64,000 nucleotides of DNA from Mesorhizobium sp. ES1-1 (GCF_020164785.1 NZ_JAIUGX010000005.1:248001-312000), one strand, 5' to 3'; shown: positions 8,963-18,388, numbered from the stretch's first letter. Notes: generated by a model from the letters alone, not told the origin. Made by a program: numbers and translations.

Positions 8963-11098
8963 ATGCCCGCCCAAATCGACTTCGCCAGCCTGCCGAAGCA
9001 ACATGTACCCCTTTGGGTCGTGTCGCCGCGTCGCGTTCTGGCGGACATTCTGGCCAAGGGCTGGATCGAGAGCACCATTCCGTTCCTCGCCCTGCTGTGC
9101 GTGCTGGTCGGGATCGCGCTGACGACCGACGACTATTTCTCCCCGGCCAATCTTCAGAACCTCGCGCAATACGCCGCCGATGGCGGCCTCGTGGTGCTGG
9201 CCCTGCTGATCGTCGTGGCGGCCGGCGGCATCGACCTTTCGGTCGGATCGAACTTCGCCATGTCGGCTTTCGTCGCGCTCTACTGCTTCCACATCCTGCA
9301 ACTGCCGGTCCCAGCGGTGCTGCTGCTCGCCCTTGCGTCGGGGGCCGTGGTCGGCACGGTCAACGGGATCGTTGCCGGCCTGCTCGGCTGCGGCGCGCTG
9401 CTGACGACGCTCGGCACCATGATCGCCGTCAGGGCGCTGTTCGCGATCGCCGCGCAGGCCGAACTGGTCGAGATCTCGACCAGCAGCCGCACCGACGATC
9501 TGTGGGACTGGATCGGCTTCGAGAAATTGCTAGGCGTGCCGATCGGCGCCTGGTGCCTGATCATCGTCTCGGTGCTGGTGTTCGTGCTGTTTCGCCAGCT
9601 CCGGTTCGGCTGGCATATCCTTGCCGTCGGCGGCAACCGCAAGGCGGCGCGCCATGGCGGCATCCCGGTCCGGACGACCGTCTTCCTCGCCTATCTGCTG
9701 GCCGGGCTGATCGTCGGGCTCGCCGGCTTCCTGTTCGCCGCCCGCCAGAACAGCATCAGCGTGGCCGATACCGGCATCGGCATGGAGTTCTTTGCGCTGA
9801 CCGCGCTGGTCGTCGGCCTGGGCGGCTTCGTGCCCGGCAAGGGGTCGCCCGTGACGGCGCTGATCGGCTTCGCGACGATCTACCTCCTCAACAACGCCAT
9901 GATCAATGCCGGTTATCGCGGCGACTTCGTCCAGATATGGATGGGCGGCATCATCATCCTCATCCTGACGATCGACGTCAGGTTCCGCAAGAACCGGCAC
10001 CGGTTGCTGGCCTCGACCTATCTCGATCCGGTGGCGCTCGACGCCGGACCCGTGCAGGGCATGAAAGGTCTGATGCCCAACGAGATCGAACCAAAGCTCA
10101 GGGCGGCGCAAATCCTGGCCTCCGGCAGGGTCGACGGACCCGAGGACGTCATCCTCGACGCCGAGGGCAATCTCTATTGCGGCAACCGCAATGGCTGCAT
10201 CCTGAAGATCGCCGCGCCCGATTATTCCGACGTCAGCGTGCTGGCCAAGATCGGCGGACGTCCGCTCGGCCTGGCGTTCGACCGGGAAGGGCGGATCGTG
10301 ACATGCGTGGCCGGCATGGGCCTGATCCGCGTCACCATGGAAGGCGCGGTCGAATTATTGACGGACGAAACGAGCCGCAGCCTGTTCAGCGTGCAGGACG
10401 ACACGGCGATCCGCATGGCGGACGATCTCGATATCGCTCCGGACGGCGTCATCTACTTCACCGACGCGACCAAGCGCTACGACATCGACAATTGGGGATT
10501 GGACCTCCTGGAGGGACGGCCCAATGGCCGCCTGCTCAGCTTCGACCCGAAGAGCCGCAAGACCCGGACGGTGTGCGACAATCTGCTGTTCCCGAACGGC
10601 GTCTGCCTGACGCATGACGGCAAGCATCTGCTGGTCGCCAGCACATGGGCCTGCTCGATCCTGATCTTCGACCTGGCCAGGCTGTCCGACGGGCCGCGCG
10701 TGTTTCTCAGCGGGCTGCCGGGCTACCCCGACAACATCAACCGGACGTCGGATGGGGGCTACTGGGTCGCCTTGGCCGGCATGCGCAACCCGATCTTCGA
10801 CAAGGTCCTCAAATATCCCGAATTGCGGCGGCGCATGACAAGGCGCGTACCGCCGACGAACTGGCTTTTCGGCAATCTCAACATTGGCGGCGTGCTCAAG
10901 ACGGACGGCCTCGGCAAGGTTGTCGATGCACTCTGGGACGCCCCAAACGGTCCGCTCTACATGATCACCTCGATGCGCGAGCATCGGGGCGCGCTGTTCC
11001 TCGGCGGCGTTACCAACGATAAGATCGGCCGCCTTGCTCTCGACGGCGCCGATGCGGGTTGGACCGGGCCGGCGAGCTATTGGGGGAGGACCGGCTGA
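8963..11098 (+). CDS. ABC permease fused to a strictosidine-synthase-like beta-propeller (complete copy)
   Basis: The 711-residue protein starts at ATG 8963 after GGAAAG; a GTG at 8918 is less likely because it lies before the hairpin. Residues ~35-345 are an RbsC-like permease with AAGGIDLSVGS and VGLGGFVPGKGSP. Residues ~375-711 are an APMAP/strictosidine-synthase-like propeller with VDGPEDVILDAEGNLY, GRPLGLAFD, ADDLDIAPDGVIYFTDAT, FPNGVCL and LPGYPDNINR. It aligns along its whole length with the first fusion (1-2031), so the fusion predates the cassette duplication and both halves have stayed intact. It overlaps the next gene by one base. Confidence 0.92.
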   Translation: MPAQIDFASLPKQHVPLWVVSPRRVLADILAKGWIESTIPFLALLCVLVGIALTTDDYFSPANLQNLAQYAADGGLVVLALLIVVAAGGIDLSVGSNFAMSAFVALYCFHILQLPVPAVLLLALASGAVVGTVNGIVAGLLGCGALLTTLGTMIAVRALFAIAAQAELVEISTSSRTDDLWDWIGFEKLLGVPIGAWCLIIVSVLVFVLFRQLRFGWHILAVGGNRKAARHGGIPVRTTVFLAYLLAGLIVGLAGFLFAARQNSISVADTGIGMEFFALTALVVGLGGFVPGKGSPVTALIGFATIYLLNNAMINAGYRGDFVQIWMGGIIILILTIDVRFRKNRHRLLASTYLDPVALDAGPVQGMKGLMPNEIEPKLRAAQILASGRVDGPEDVILDAEGNLYCGNRNGCILKIAAPDYSDVSVLAKIGGRPLGLAFDREGRIVTCVAGMGLIRVTMEGAVELLTDETSRSLFSVQDDTAIRMADDLDIAPDGVIYFTDATKRYDIDNWGLDLLEGRPNGRLLSFDPKSRKTRTVCDNLLFPNGVCLTHDGKHLLVASTWACSILIFDLARLSDGPRVFLSGLPGYPDNINRTSDGGYWVALAGMRNPIFDKVLKYPELRRRMTRRVPPTNWLFGNLNIGGVLKTDGLGKVVDALWDAPNGPLYMITSMREHRGALFLGGVTNDKIGRLALDGADAGWTGPASYWGRTG

Positions 11099-12141
11099 TG
11101 CTGTTCGCGTCCAAGGCCAGGCAAGCCCCTGGAATGACCCTGGAGGGCATTCTCGGGCCCAATGATCGGCTGGACCAGGCGCCCGGCATGCGGGCCGAGC
11201 AGCCCGAGGCCATGTGCGTCTGTCCCGACGGGCAGCTGCTCTTCAGTTCCGGCATGCGCATCCATCGCCTGCGCGCATGGGGCAACCAGGCTGAGCTCTG
11301 GGCCGCGTTCGACCGGCCGGTGACGGCGCTGTCATGCGGCGCCGACGGGCTCGTCGCGGTCGGCCTGGAAGGCGGCGCTCTCAAAGTGCTTGATCCCGGC
11401 GGCCGCCCCGTCGAAGGCTGGTCCGTCCCGTCCGATCTCGTGTCGGTGACGGACTGCCTGTTCCTATCCAGGGACGAGATCGCCGTCGTCGACAATGGCT
11501 ACCGCGATGACCGGGATGTCCTGTCCGTCGCGCCCTGGGACGAGACGGCGGGCGGCAAGGTGGTGGTGATCCACCGCTCCGGCGAACCGCGTGTCCTGGC
11601 GCGGGGGCTGCATTGCCCGATGGGCATCGCTCCGGATTTGTCCGGCGGCTTCATCGTCTCGCAACTCGAGCGGGCCGACCTCGTCGATGCGTCTGGCCGC
11701 GCGCTGCAGCCGGGCTATCCCGGCTATCTCGGGCGCATACGCAGGACGGACACCGGCTATGTGATGGCCTGCCTGTCGAGGCGCGATCCCCTGATCGAAT
11801 TCCTGAAGAACGAGGAGGTATTCGTGGCCGACATGAAGGCCGATCTCGAGCCGCGCTACTGGATCTCGCCGCGCGCGACGCCGGAGTTCAGCCATGACTT
11901 TCCGATCGAACTCGGCGCCGCCCGGCTCTTCGGCGACGTGAAACCCTGGGCGCCGTCCTTTTCCTACGGGCTGGTCATCGAACTGGACGAGAAGCTGATG
12001 CCGGTCGCCTCGGCGCATTCGCGCGCCAATGGAAGCCGCCACGCCATCTGCGACGTCTGTTCGTGGAACGGCGAGCTGATCGCCATCAGCCGGGCCAGCA
12101 GCGAGATCCTGAACCTTGGCCGCGGGAGCCCGATGCCATGA
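11098..12141 (+). CDS. Stand-alone strictosidine-synthase-like/SMP-30-type propeller
   Basis: The 347-residue protein starts at an ATG overlapping the stop of the fusion gene and ends in an ATGA overlap with the ATPase gene. It shares with 2031-3137 the opening block around GIL/FGPNDRL, a KPWAPSFSYGLV block and a closing HSRANGSRHAICDV block. The usual FPNG motif is replaced by CPMGIAPDLSGG. No signal peptide is visible. As in the first cassette it is probably a partner of the fused propeller, with an unknown enzymatic or sensory role. Confidence 0.75.
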   Translation: MLFASKARQAPGMTLEGILGPNDRLDQAPGMRAEQPEAMCVCPDGQLLFSSGMRIHRLRAWGNQAELWAAFDRPVTALSCGADGLVAVGLEGGALKVLDPGGRPVEGWSVPSDLVSVTDCLFLSRDEIAVVDNGYRDDRDVLSVAPWDETAGGKVVVIHRSGEPRVLARGLHCPMGIAPDLSGGFIVSQLERADLVDASGRALQPGYPGYLGRIRRTDTGYVMACLSRRDPLIEFLKNEEVFVADMKADLEPRYWISPRATPEFSHDFPIELGAARLFGDVKPWAPSFSYGLVIELDEKLMPVASAHSRANGSRHAICDVCSWNGELIAISRASSEILNLGRGSPMP

Positions 12142-13634
12142 TCGCCCAGCCGGTCGTCAGCCTTGAGAACGTCACCAAGACCTATGGCAACACAGCAGCG
12201 CTTGCCGGCGCGAATTTCGACCTGATGCCGGGCGAAATCCACGCGCTGGTCGGCGAGAACGGCGCCGGCAAGTCGACGCTTTGCAAGCTGATCGCCGGGG
12301 TAGTCACGCCTTCCGAAGGCGTGCTGATGATCGACGGCCAGACCGTCACCTTCTCCTCGCCCAAGGATGCCAGCCGGCTCGGGATCTCGATGGTCTACCA
12401 GGAGACCAGCCTGGTGCCGCAGCTGACCGTGGCGCAGAACATCTTCCTTGGCCGCGAGCGCGTGTTCAATTCCGTGCGGCATGTGCGTAGCGCGGCCCGC
12501 CAGGTGCTGCAGCGGCTGAACTTCAAGGTCGATCCCTCGCAACTGGCAGGCACGCTCTCGGCGGCCAAGCGGCAGATGGTCGAGATCGCGCGCGCCGTGT
12601 TCAACCAGGCAAGGGTGATCATCCTCGACGAGCCCACCGCGGCCCTCACTCCGGAGGAAACCGACCATCTGTTCGACCTGATGCAGTCGTTGCAGAAGAG
12701 CGGCGTGGCGATCATCTTCATTTCGCATGCGCTGGAGGAGGCCCTGACCTATGCCGACCGCATCTCCGTGCTGCGCAACGGGCGGATGATGACGACCGGT
12801 CCGGCGGCGGATTTCGATCGCGCCAAGCTGATCCACCACATGATCGGCGACGAATTGAAGGAGCAGGGCAAGATGCCGGTGGCGAGGCGGCCGCCACGGT
12901 CCGCGCTGCCGGTGCTGCGGGTCGAGAACATCCGCATGGGCAGCATGGTCAACAACATGTCGTTCTCGATCTTCCCGGGTGAAATCACCGGCCTCGCGGG
13001 CCTGATCGGTTCGGGCCGAAGCGAGGTCGCCAAGGTCATCATGGGCCACACCAAGCGCAATTTCGGCGGCGGCCGCATCTGGCTCGATGGCCGCGAGGTG
13101 CGTTACGGCGTGCCGGCCCAGGCGGTCGCCGACGGCATCGCCTATATCAGCGAGGACCGGAAGCTGGACGGCTTCTTCGACACGCTGAGCATCGCGGAAA
13201 ATATCGGTCTGGGCTGGCTGGCCAAGTTCGGCGGACGCCGGCTCATCACGCCGCGGGCGAGAATGCGAACCCTGGCCCGCGAATGGGTGGACAGACTGTC
13301 GATCCGCAGCATCGGCGTCGAGCGGCCGGTCCTGTATCTTTCGGGCGGCAATCAGCAGAAGGTGGTCATCGCCAAATCGCTCATCCAGAATCCAAGGCTG
13401 GTGATCTTCGACGAGCCGACGCGCGGCGTCGATGTCGGGGCGATCGCCGAGATACGCCAGATCATCCGCGGCTTCGCCGACAGCGGCGCCGGCGTCATCC
13501 TGATCTCGTCCTACCTGCCTGAAATCCTGGACACGTGCGACCGGATCCTCGTCGCCAAAAGCGGCACGATCGCCGCGGAGTTCTCACGCGCCGAAGCAAG
13601 CGCCGCCAGTATCCTCAACGCCGCCATCCACTGA
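12138..13634 (+). CDS. Sugar-type ABC transporter ATPase, two nucleotide-binding domains (RbsA/MglA family)
   Basis: The 498-residue protein has Walker A GENGAGKST, Walker B VIILDEPTAALT, the degenerate second P-loop GLIGSGRSE, and LSGGNQQK with LVIFDEPTRGVD. It is a clear paralogue of 3130-4629, including the shared block SEDRKLDGFFDTLS. It should energise the permease pair 6866-7873 and 8963-11098 with binding protein 7900-8889. This is the last gene of that operon; 105 bases separate it from the acyl-CoA synthetase gene. Confidence 0.95.
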   Translation: MIAQPVVSLENVTKTYGNTAALAGANFDLMPGEIHALVGENGAGKSTLCKLIAGVVTPSEGVLMIDGQTVTFSSPKDASRLGISMVYQETSLVPQLTVAQNIFLGRERVFNSVRHVRSAARQVLQRLNFKVDPSQLAGTLSAAKRQMVEIARAVFNQARVIILDEPTAALTPEETDHLFDLMQSLQKSGVAIIFISHALEEALTYADRISVLRNGRMMTTGPAADFDRAKLIHHMIGDELKEQGKMPVARRPPRSALPVLRVENIRMGSMVNNMSFSIFPGEITGLAGLIGSGRSEVAKVIMGHTKRNFGGGRIWLDGREVRYGVPAQAVADGIAYISEDRKLDGFFDTLSIAENIGLGWLAKFGGRRLITPRARMRTLAREWVDRLSIRSIGVERPVLYLSGGNQQKVVIAKSLIQNPRLVIFDEPTRGVDVGAIAEIRQIIRGFADSGAGVILISSYLPEILDTCDRILVAKSGTIAAEFSRAEASAASILNAAIH

Positions 13635-13695
13635 GAGCATCGGTTCGATGAAGCGGCGGCAGGGGGAACATGGACATACAAGGTCGATTGAATTG

Positions 13696-13715
13696 CTAAC
13701 TGGCTTGATAGTGAA
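13696..13715. promoter_or_regulatory. TetR-type operator, site C (weaker copy)
   Basis: CTAACT-GGCTTGAT-AGTGAA. The right half is identical to the other sites; the left half matches 4 of 6 positions with the same 8-base spacer. It lies 25 bases before the acyl-CoA synthetase start. Confidence 0.45.
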
Positions 13716-13739
13716 TATCGGCGAATCGAGGCGCCGCTG

Positions 13740-15314
13740 ATGGACGGCACCATGCAGCCCTATGCGCTGACGCTGGAGAAATTTCTGCAGCATGCGGCAA
13801 GGTGGCATCCCGACGCGCAGGTGGTGACCGCACGCGCGGACGGCACCTGCGACAGGATCGGCTATGCCGCGCTGATGCAGCGCAGCATGAAGATTTCGGC
13901 TGTGCTGCAGGGTTTCGGCATCTGCGCCGGCGACAGGATCGCGACGCTTGCCTGGAACAGCCACGCCCATGTCGAGGCCTGGTTTGCGATCATGGGCATG
14001 GGCGCGGTCTGCCACACGCTCAACCCCCGCCTGACCGGCGCGCAGCTCGCCGCGATGGCAAGCCTGTCCGAGGCCCGCATCCTCATCGTCAGCGCCGACC
14101 TCCTGCCGCTCGCCACGGAGATTATCGCCCACGGCACCGCGATAGACCATGTCTGGGTGATCGACGGGTCGCGTGATTTCGTTGCCGATCCTCCGCATGA
14201 ATCGCTCGACCGCCTGATCGCGCAATCGCAAGGCGAGGTGGCCTGGGGCGATTTCGACGAGACGGCGCCCTGCGGGCTTTGCTTCACCTCGGGCACGACC
14301 GGCGCCCCCAAGGGCGTCACCTACACGCACCGCTCGAGCTTTCTGCACACATTGCGCGTGTTGCAGGCGGATGTGATGGCGATTACGGGCGCCGACAGCG
14401 TGCTCGCGGTCGTGCCGATGTTTCATGCCAATGCCTGGGGGCTTCCCTTCGCCGTGCCGGCGGTCGGCGCCAAGCTGGTGCTGCCGGGCCGCGCGGTTGA
14501 CGGCGCCAGCCTGGCAAGGTTGATCGTCGAGGAGGAGGTGACCATGGCGGTGGGGGTGCCGACCGTCTGGCTCGGTCTTGTAGAACATGTCGAGGCGACC
14601 GGCGGCAAATTGCCGACGCTCAAGCGCATCACGGTCGGCGGAGCGCCTATCGCGCCGGCGCTGATGGAGCGGATCGAGAGCCGGCTCGGCGTCAAAGTGC
14701 AGACGAGCTGGGGAATGACCGAGCTCTCGCCATCCGGCACGGTCGCGCCGCCCTACGAGCCGTCGCGGGCGCCGCTGTCCGGGCGTCCCGCCATCGGCGT
14801 CGACCTGCTGCTCACCGATGCCGAGGGACGTGCGCTGCCGGTTCAGCGTGGCGTCGAGGGACAGTTGCGCGTGCGCGGGGCCGCCGTGGTCGAACGCTAT
14901 TTCGGCCAGGATGAGAAGGCCACCGACGCGGAAGGCTGGTTCGCGACCGGCGACCTGGCGCGGATCGACGGGCAGGGGAACCTCGCCATCACCGGCCGGG
15001 TCAAGGACCTGATCAAATCCGGCGGCGAATGGATCAATCCGGCTGAGATCGAGGCGGTGATCGGTGCCTTGCCGGAGATATCGCTGGCTGCGGTGATCGG
15101 ACGGCCGGACGCCAAATGGGGGGAGCGGCCGGTCCTGTTGGTCGAGATGCGCGAAGCCCGGACGATCAGCGATGAAGCCCTCTTGGCCTCCCTGCGGGGG
15201 AGGGTCGCGTCCTGGTGGATTCCCGACGCGATCCATCGCCTGCCGCGCATGCCGCTGGCGGCCACCGGCAAGATCGACAAGCTGAGGCTGCGGGCCGAAT
15301 ATGGCGGCGGCTGA
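13740..15314 (+). CDS. Acyl-CoA synthetase (ANL superfamily, FadD-like)
   Basis: The 524-residue protein shows the ANL adenylation signature: P-loop TSGTTGAPKGV, motif TSWGMTELS, TGDLARID and the C-terminal catalytic lysine region PLAATGKIDK. It activates a carboxylic acid with ATP and then transfers it to CoA in the cytoplasm. The closest general type is medium- or long-chain acyl-CoA ligase; acid specificity is not readable. ATG 13740 has GAGG upstream, and ATG 13752 is an alternative. It sits between the transport operon and the SDR-thiolase pair and has its own weak operator copy, so it probably makes the first CoA ester of the pathway. Confidence 0.9.
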   Translation: MDGTMQPYALTLEKFLQHAARWHPDAQVVTARADGTCDRIGYAALMQRSMKISAVLQGFGICAGDRIATLAWNSHAHVEAWFAIMGMGAVCHTLNPRLTGAQLAAMASLSEARILIVSADLLPLATEIIAHGTAIDHVWVIDGSRDFVADPPHESLDRLIAQSQGEVAWGDFDETAPCGLCFTSGTTGAPKGVTYTHRSSFLHTLRVLQADVMAITGADSVLAVVPMFHANAWGLPFAVPAVGAKLVLPGRAVDGASLARLIVEEEVTMAVGVPTVWLGLVEHVEATGGKLPTLKRITVGGAPIAPALMERIESRLGVKVQTSWGMTELSPSGTVAPPYEPSRAPLSGRPAIGVDLLLTDAEGRALPVQRGVEGQLRVRGAAVVERYFGQDEKATDAEGWFATGDLARIDGQGNLAITGRVKDLIKSGGEWINPAEIEAVIGALPEISLAAVIGRPDAKWGERPVLLVEMREARTISDEALLASLRGRVASWWIPDAIHRLPRMPLAATGKIDKLRLRAEYGGG

Positions 15315-15352
15315 AATATGCTATCCATCCCGTCGAAAGGGCTGGCATAATC

Positions 15353-15390
15353 TTCGCTATCTTGTGAGTGAATATTAGTTTTGCTAGGTC
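15353..15390 (+). promoter_or_regulatory. Promoter and TetR-type operator, site D (SDR-thiolase operon)
   Basis: TTCGCT-ATCTTGTG-AGTGAA at 15353-15372 differs from site B by one base. TTGTGA (15362-15367), 17-base spacer and TAGGTC (15385-15390) occupy the same relative places as the promoter boxes at site B, so the whole promoter module appears duplicated. Confidence 0.6.
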
Positions 15391-15419
15391 GATGCCGTCA
15401 AAATCGGAGGTTCAGCCGG

Positions 15420-16310
15420 ATGTCAGTCAAGGGACGGATCGCGATCGTGACCGGTGCGGGCGGCGGGCTTGGCCGCGCTCACGCCATGTACCTGGCGCGG
15501 CAGGGCGCGACGGTGGTGGTCAATGATCTGTCACGTGAGGCGGCCGATCGCGTGGTGACGGAAATCATTGCTGCCGGGCACGAGGCCATCGCCATCGCGG
15601 CATCGGTGACCGACGAGGCCGCCGTCGCCGGGATGGTCGAGCAGACTGTGCAGCAGTTCGGCCGCGTCGACATCCTGATCAACAATGCCGGCATATTGCG
15701 CGACAAGAGCTTCGCGAAGATGAGCCTCGACGATTTCCGCCTGGTGCTCGACGTCCACCTGATGGGCGCGGTGATCTGCTCGAAGGCGGTGTGGGAGATC
15801 ATGCGCGAGCAGCGCCATGGACGGATCGTGATGACGACCTCCTCGTCCGGGCTCTATGGCAATTTCGGCCAGGCAAATTATGGCGCGGCCAAGATGGCGC
15901 TGGTCGGGCTGATGCAGACGCTGGGGATCGAGGGGGAGAAATATGGTATCCGGGTCAATTGCCTGGCGCCGACCGCCGCGACGCAGATGACAGATGGAGT
16001 GCTGTCTAAACAGCATCTGGACCTGCTCGATCCGGCGCTGGTCAGCCCGGGATTGCTGGCGCTTGTCGGTGAGGACGCTCCAAACCGGGCGATCCTGTGC
16101 GCAGGCGCCGGTCATTTCGCGCGGGCCAACATCACCCTGACGCAAGGGATCCATATTGGCGCGGGCGTGGATGCCGGCGAACCGGTGGTCCGCGACTGGG
16201 ATGCGATCTCGGAGCGCGCCGGCGAGATCGTGCCCGAATACGGCTTCATGCAGGCCGAGCGTGAGCTTGCCAGCGCCGAGGTCGCTCCGGCCAAGGCGGT
16301 GCGGTCATGA
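15420..16310 (+). CDS. SDR-family 3-hydroxyacyl-CoA dehydrogenase, MFE-2-like
   Basis: ATG 15420 follows GGAGG and gives 296 residues. The protein is a classical short-chain dehydrogenase with TGAGGGLG (11-18), INNAG (87-91) and the catalytic Ser142/143, Tyr154, Lys158. The block [12 protein letters not shown] and the segment [17 protein letters not shown] are typical of the dehydrogenase part of peroxisomal multifunctional enzyme 2 (HSD17B4). It probably oxidises a 3-hydroxyacyl-CoA with NAD. The stop overlaps the thiolase start, which places both consecutive beta-oxidation-type steps in one message. An enoyl-CoA hydratase is not encoded nearby. Confidence 0.88.
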   Translation: MSVKGRIAIVTGAGGGLGRAHAMYLARQGATVVVNDLSREAADRVVTEIIAAGHEAIAIAASVTDEAAVAGMVEQTVQQFGRVDILINNAGILRDKSFAKMSLDDFRLVLDVHLMGAVICSKAVWEIMREQRHGRIVMTTSSSGLYGNFGQANYGAAKMALVGLMQTLGIEGEKYGIRVNCLAPTAATQMTDGVLSKQHLDLLDPALVSPGLLALVGEDAPNRAILCAGAGHFARANITLTQGIHIGAGVDAGEPVVRDWDAISERAGEIVPEYGFMQAERELASAEVAPAKAVRS

Positions 16311-17482
16311 TGCGCGACGCGGTCATCGTCTCGACGGCGCGGACGCCGATCGGACGCGCCTATCGCGGCGCGTTCAACGACACGCCGGCGCCGACGCTCG
16401 CGGCGCACGCCCTAAACGCGGCGGTCGAGCGTGCCGGCGTCGCAGCGGAGGAGATCCAGGATTGCCTGCTCGGCTGTTCCCTGCCGCAGGGTGTGCAGCA
16501 GACGATCGGCCGCATGGCGGCCCTGCGCGCGGGCTTCCCGGTGACGGTGCCGGGAATGACGATCGACCGGCAATGCTCGTCCGGGCTGATGACCATCGCC
16601 ACCGCAGCCAAGCAGATCATCGTCGACCGAATGGACGTCATCGTCGCCGGCGGCGTGGAATCGATCTCGCTGGTGCAGACGCACGAACTGCGGACCACGC
16701 CGGACCCGGCGCTGGCCGCGATGCATCCAGATGCCTACATGCCGATGCTCGAAACGGCGGAAGTCGTGACGCGACGCTATGGCATCGCGCGCGAAGCCTG
16801 CGACCTCTATGCGCTGTCCTCGCAGCAACGCACCGCGGCAGCCCAGGCTGCCGGTCGGTTCGACGCCGAGATCGTACCGACAACGGCGACGATGAAGCGG
16901 GTCGACAAGGCGACAGGAGACGTCATCTTCGGCGAGATCGTCCTCGGTCGCGACGAGGGCGCGCGGCCCGACACGTCGCTCGCGGGCCTCACCGCGCTGA
17001 AGCCGGTGATCCCGGGCGGGACGGTTACGGCCGGCAATGCCAGCCAGCTGTCGGACGGGGCGTCGGCCTGCGTCGTCATGGAAGCGCGGCTGGCGGAGCG
17101 ACGCGGCCTTACGCCGCTCGGCCGCTATGTCGGCATGGCGGTCGCCGGCACTAAGCCGGACGAAATGGGCATCGGGCCGGTCTTCGCGGTGCCGCGCCTG
17201 CTCGAGCGCTTCGACCTGTCGATGGACGATATCGGTCTTTGGGAGCTCAACGAAGCCTTCGCAGTCCAGGTCCTCTATTGCCGCGACCGGCTGGGCATCC
17301 CCGATGAACGGCTCAACGTGAATGGCGGCGCAATCTCGATCGGCCATCCCTATGGCATGTCAGGCGCCAGGATGGTCGGCCACGCCCTGCTCGAAGGCAA
17401 GCGGCGCGGCGTGCGATACGTCGTCGTCACCATGTGCGTCGGCGGCGGTATGGGAGCAGCCGGGCTGTTCGAGGTGCTGTAG
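16307..17482 (+). CDS. Thiolase (acetyl-CoA acyltransferase)
   Basis: The 391-residue protein is a standard-length thiolase. Catalytic residues are in place: nucleophile Cys90 in DRQCSSG, His347 in SIGHPYG and Cys377 in MCVGGG. It would cleave a 3-ketoacyl-CoA to acetyl-CoA plus a shortened acyl-CoA, following the SDR step. The start ATG at 16307 (or the adjacent ATG at 16310) overlaps the SDR stop. It is the last gene of the island. Confidence 0.93.
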   Translation: MMRDAVIVSTARTPIGRAYRGAFNDTPAPTLAAHALNAAVERAGVAAEEIQDCLLGCSLPQGVQQTIGRMAALRAGFPVTVPGMTIDRQCSSGLMTIATAAKQIIVDRMDVIVAGGVESISLVQTHELRTTPDPALAAMHPDAYMPMLETAEVVTRRYGIAREACDLYALSSQQRTAAAQAAGRFDAEIVPTTATMKRVDKATGDVIFGEIVLGRDEGARPDTSLAGLTALKPVIPGGTVTAGNASQLSDGASACVVMEARLAERRGLTPLGRYVGMAVAGTKPDEMGIGPVFAVPRLLERFDLSMDDIGLWELNEAFAVQVLYCRDRLGIPDERLNVNGGAISIGHPYGMSGARMVGHALLEGKRRGVRYVVVTMCVGGGMGAAGLFEVL

Positions 17483-17597
17483 GCGTCCTGTTGGGCGTTT
17501 CGGATTCGAACGACGGCCGTGCCCACGAGACGCTGCCATGGCGACGAAAGACGCGCTCAGCAGATTTGGGCGTCGCTCCAATGACATGTGATCGAGG

Positions 17598-18173
17598 CTA
17601 GGCGATAATATCGCGGATCAACGAGGCGAGGGGAGTTTCGTCGCCGGCGAAGCTGTCAATCATCGCTTGCATCACGCGATCACGCTCAAGGACGTTGGCA
17701 TCGAAAGTGAATCCGGCATGTTCGGCAAGCATGGCGAGTAACGTCAGTTGCGTGCGACCGTTGCCTTCGCGAAAAGGATGCACTGCGTTGAGTTCGGCGA
17801 GGATATGGGCCATCAGCGCTGCAAACGCGTCGGCGTCGAGATTGGCCAGGGCATCCGGGTCGCCGAGTTTGCGAAACACACGCTGCATCTCGACGTCTAT
17901 ATACTCCGGATAAGCAAACCAATTGCCGCCCTTGCCGATGCGGATGGTGCGCAGTTCACCGGCCCAGTCGTAGACGTCCTGGAACAGATGGCGGTGCAAC
18001 TCGAGATAGTGAGCATAGTCCAGGTTGCCAGCCGGCAGCGGCTCATCGGCACGGGTCAGGAATAAGGCCAATTCGAACTCATCGAGCTCATCCTGGCTTT
18101 CGATACCAAGTAGATTCCGCAGCACGGTCGTGCCGGGGTAGCACAATGGGTCGGTGTCGGCGGCGTAGGTCAC
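17598..18173 (-). CDS. Fic/DOC-family protein (probable AMP transferase toxin)
   Basis: The 191-residue protein carries the Fic core HPFREGNGR with catalytic His132 and the GNGR anion-binding loop; the second arginine of the HxFx(D/E)GNGRxxR consensus is not seen (GRTQLTL). Fic proteins transfer AMP or another phosphate-containing group to target hydroxyls, and small bacterial ones often act as toxins. The N-terminal part (YDWAGELRTIRIGKGGNWFAYPEYI) is the usual Fic flap region. A 67-residue gene ends 5 bases upstream on the same strand, an arrangement seen with Fic antitoxins. No internal inhibitory S/TxxxEG/N helix was recognised. Confidence 0.88.
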   Translation of the reverse strand: MTYAADTDPLCYPGTTVLRNLLGIESQDELDEFELALFLTRADEPLPAGNLDYAHYLELHRHLFQDVYDWAGELRTIRIGKGGNWFAYPEYIDVEMQRVFRKLGDPDALANLDADAFAALMAHILAELNAVHPFREGNGRTQLTLLAMLAEHAGFTFDANVLERDRVMQAMIDSFAGDETPLASLIRDIIA

Positions 18174-18178
18174 GGCGC

Positions 18179-18382
18179 CTATTTCTTGCGGATCTGTTCC
18201 TTGATTAGCGTGCGGCGCTCATCGCCGAGCAGACCTCGGCTGGCGCTCTCGGTCAAGATCCTGCCCATACGTGCCGAGACCTTCAGGTCTTCGACCTCAC
18301 TGATTTTCGCCCCACGGCTGCTGCCGAGCAAAAAATGGCCGGTTTTCGCGGATCGACCGGTCCTGGAGTTTGGTGATTTCAT
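18179..18382 (-). CDS. Small protein, candidate Fic antitoxin
   Basis: The 67-residue basic protein lies directly upstream of fic on the same strand. The N-terminal block GHFLLGSSRGAKISEVEDL and the C-terminal helix GLLGDERRTLIKEQIRKK look like a small conserved family rather than a random frame. The classical antitoxin motif (S/T)xxxE(G/N) could not be found, so inhibition of Fic is inferred from position only. The start codon lies only about 7 bases past a candidate -10 box, so the message may be nearly leaderless. Confidence 0.65.
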   Translation of the reverse strand: MKSPNSRTGRSAKTGHFLLGSSRGAKISEVEDLKVSARMGRILTESASRGLLGDERRTLIKEQIRKK

Positions 18383-18388
18383 AGGTGG

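Noticed and set aside
13584..15236. 550-codon minus-strand frame opposite the acyl-CoA synthetase
   Set aside because: Antisense shadow; the plus-strand frame carries intact ANL motifs.
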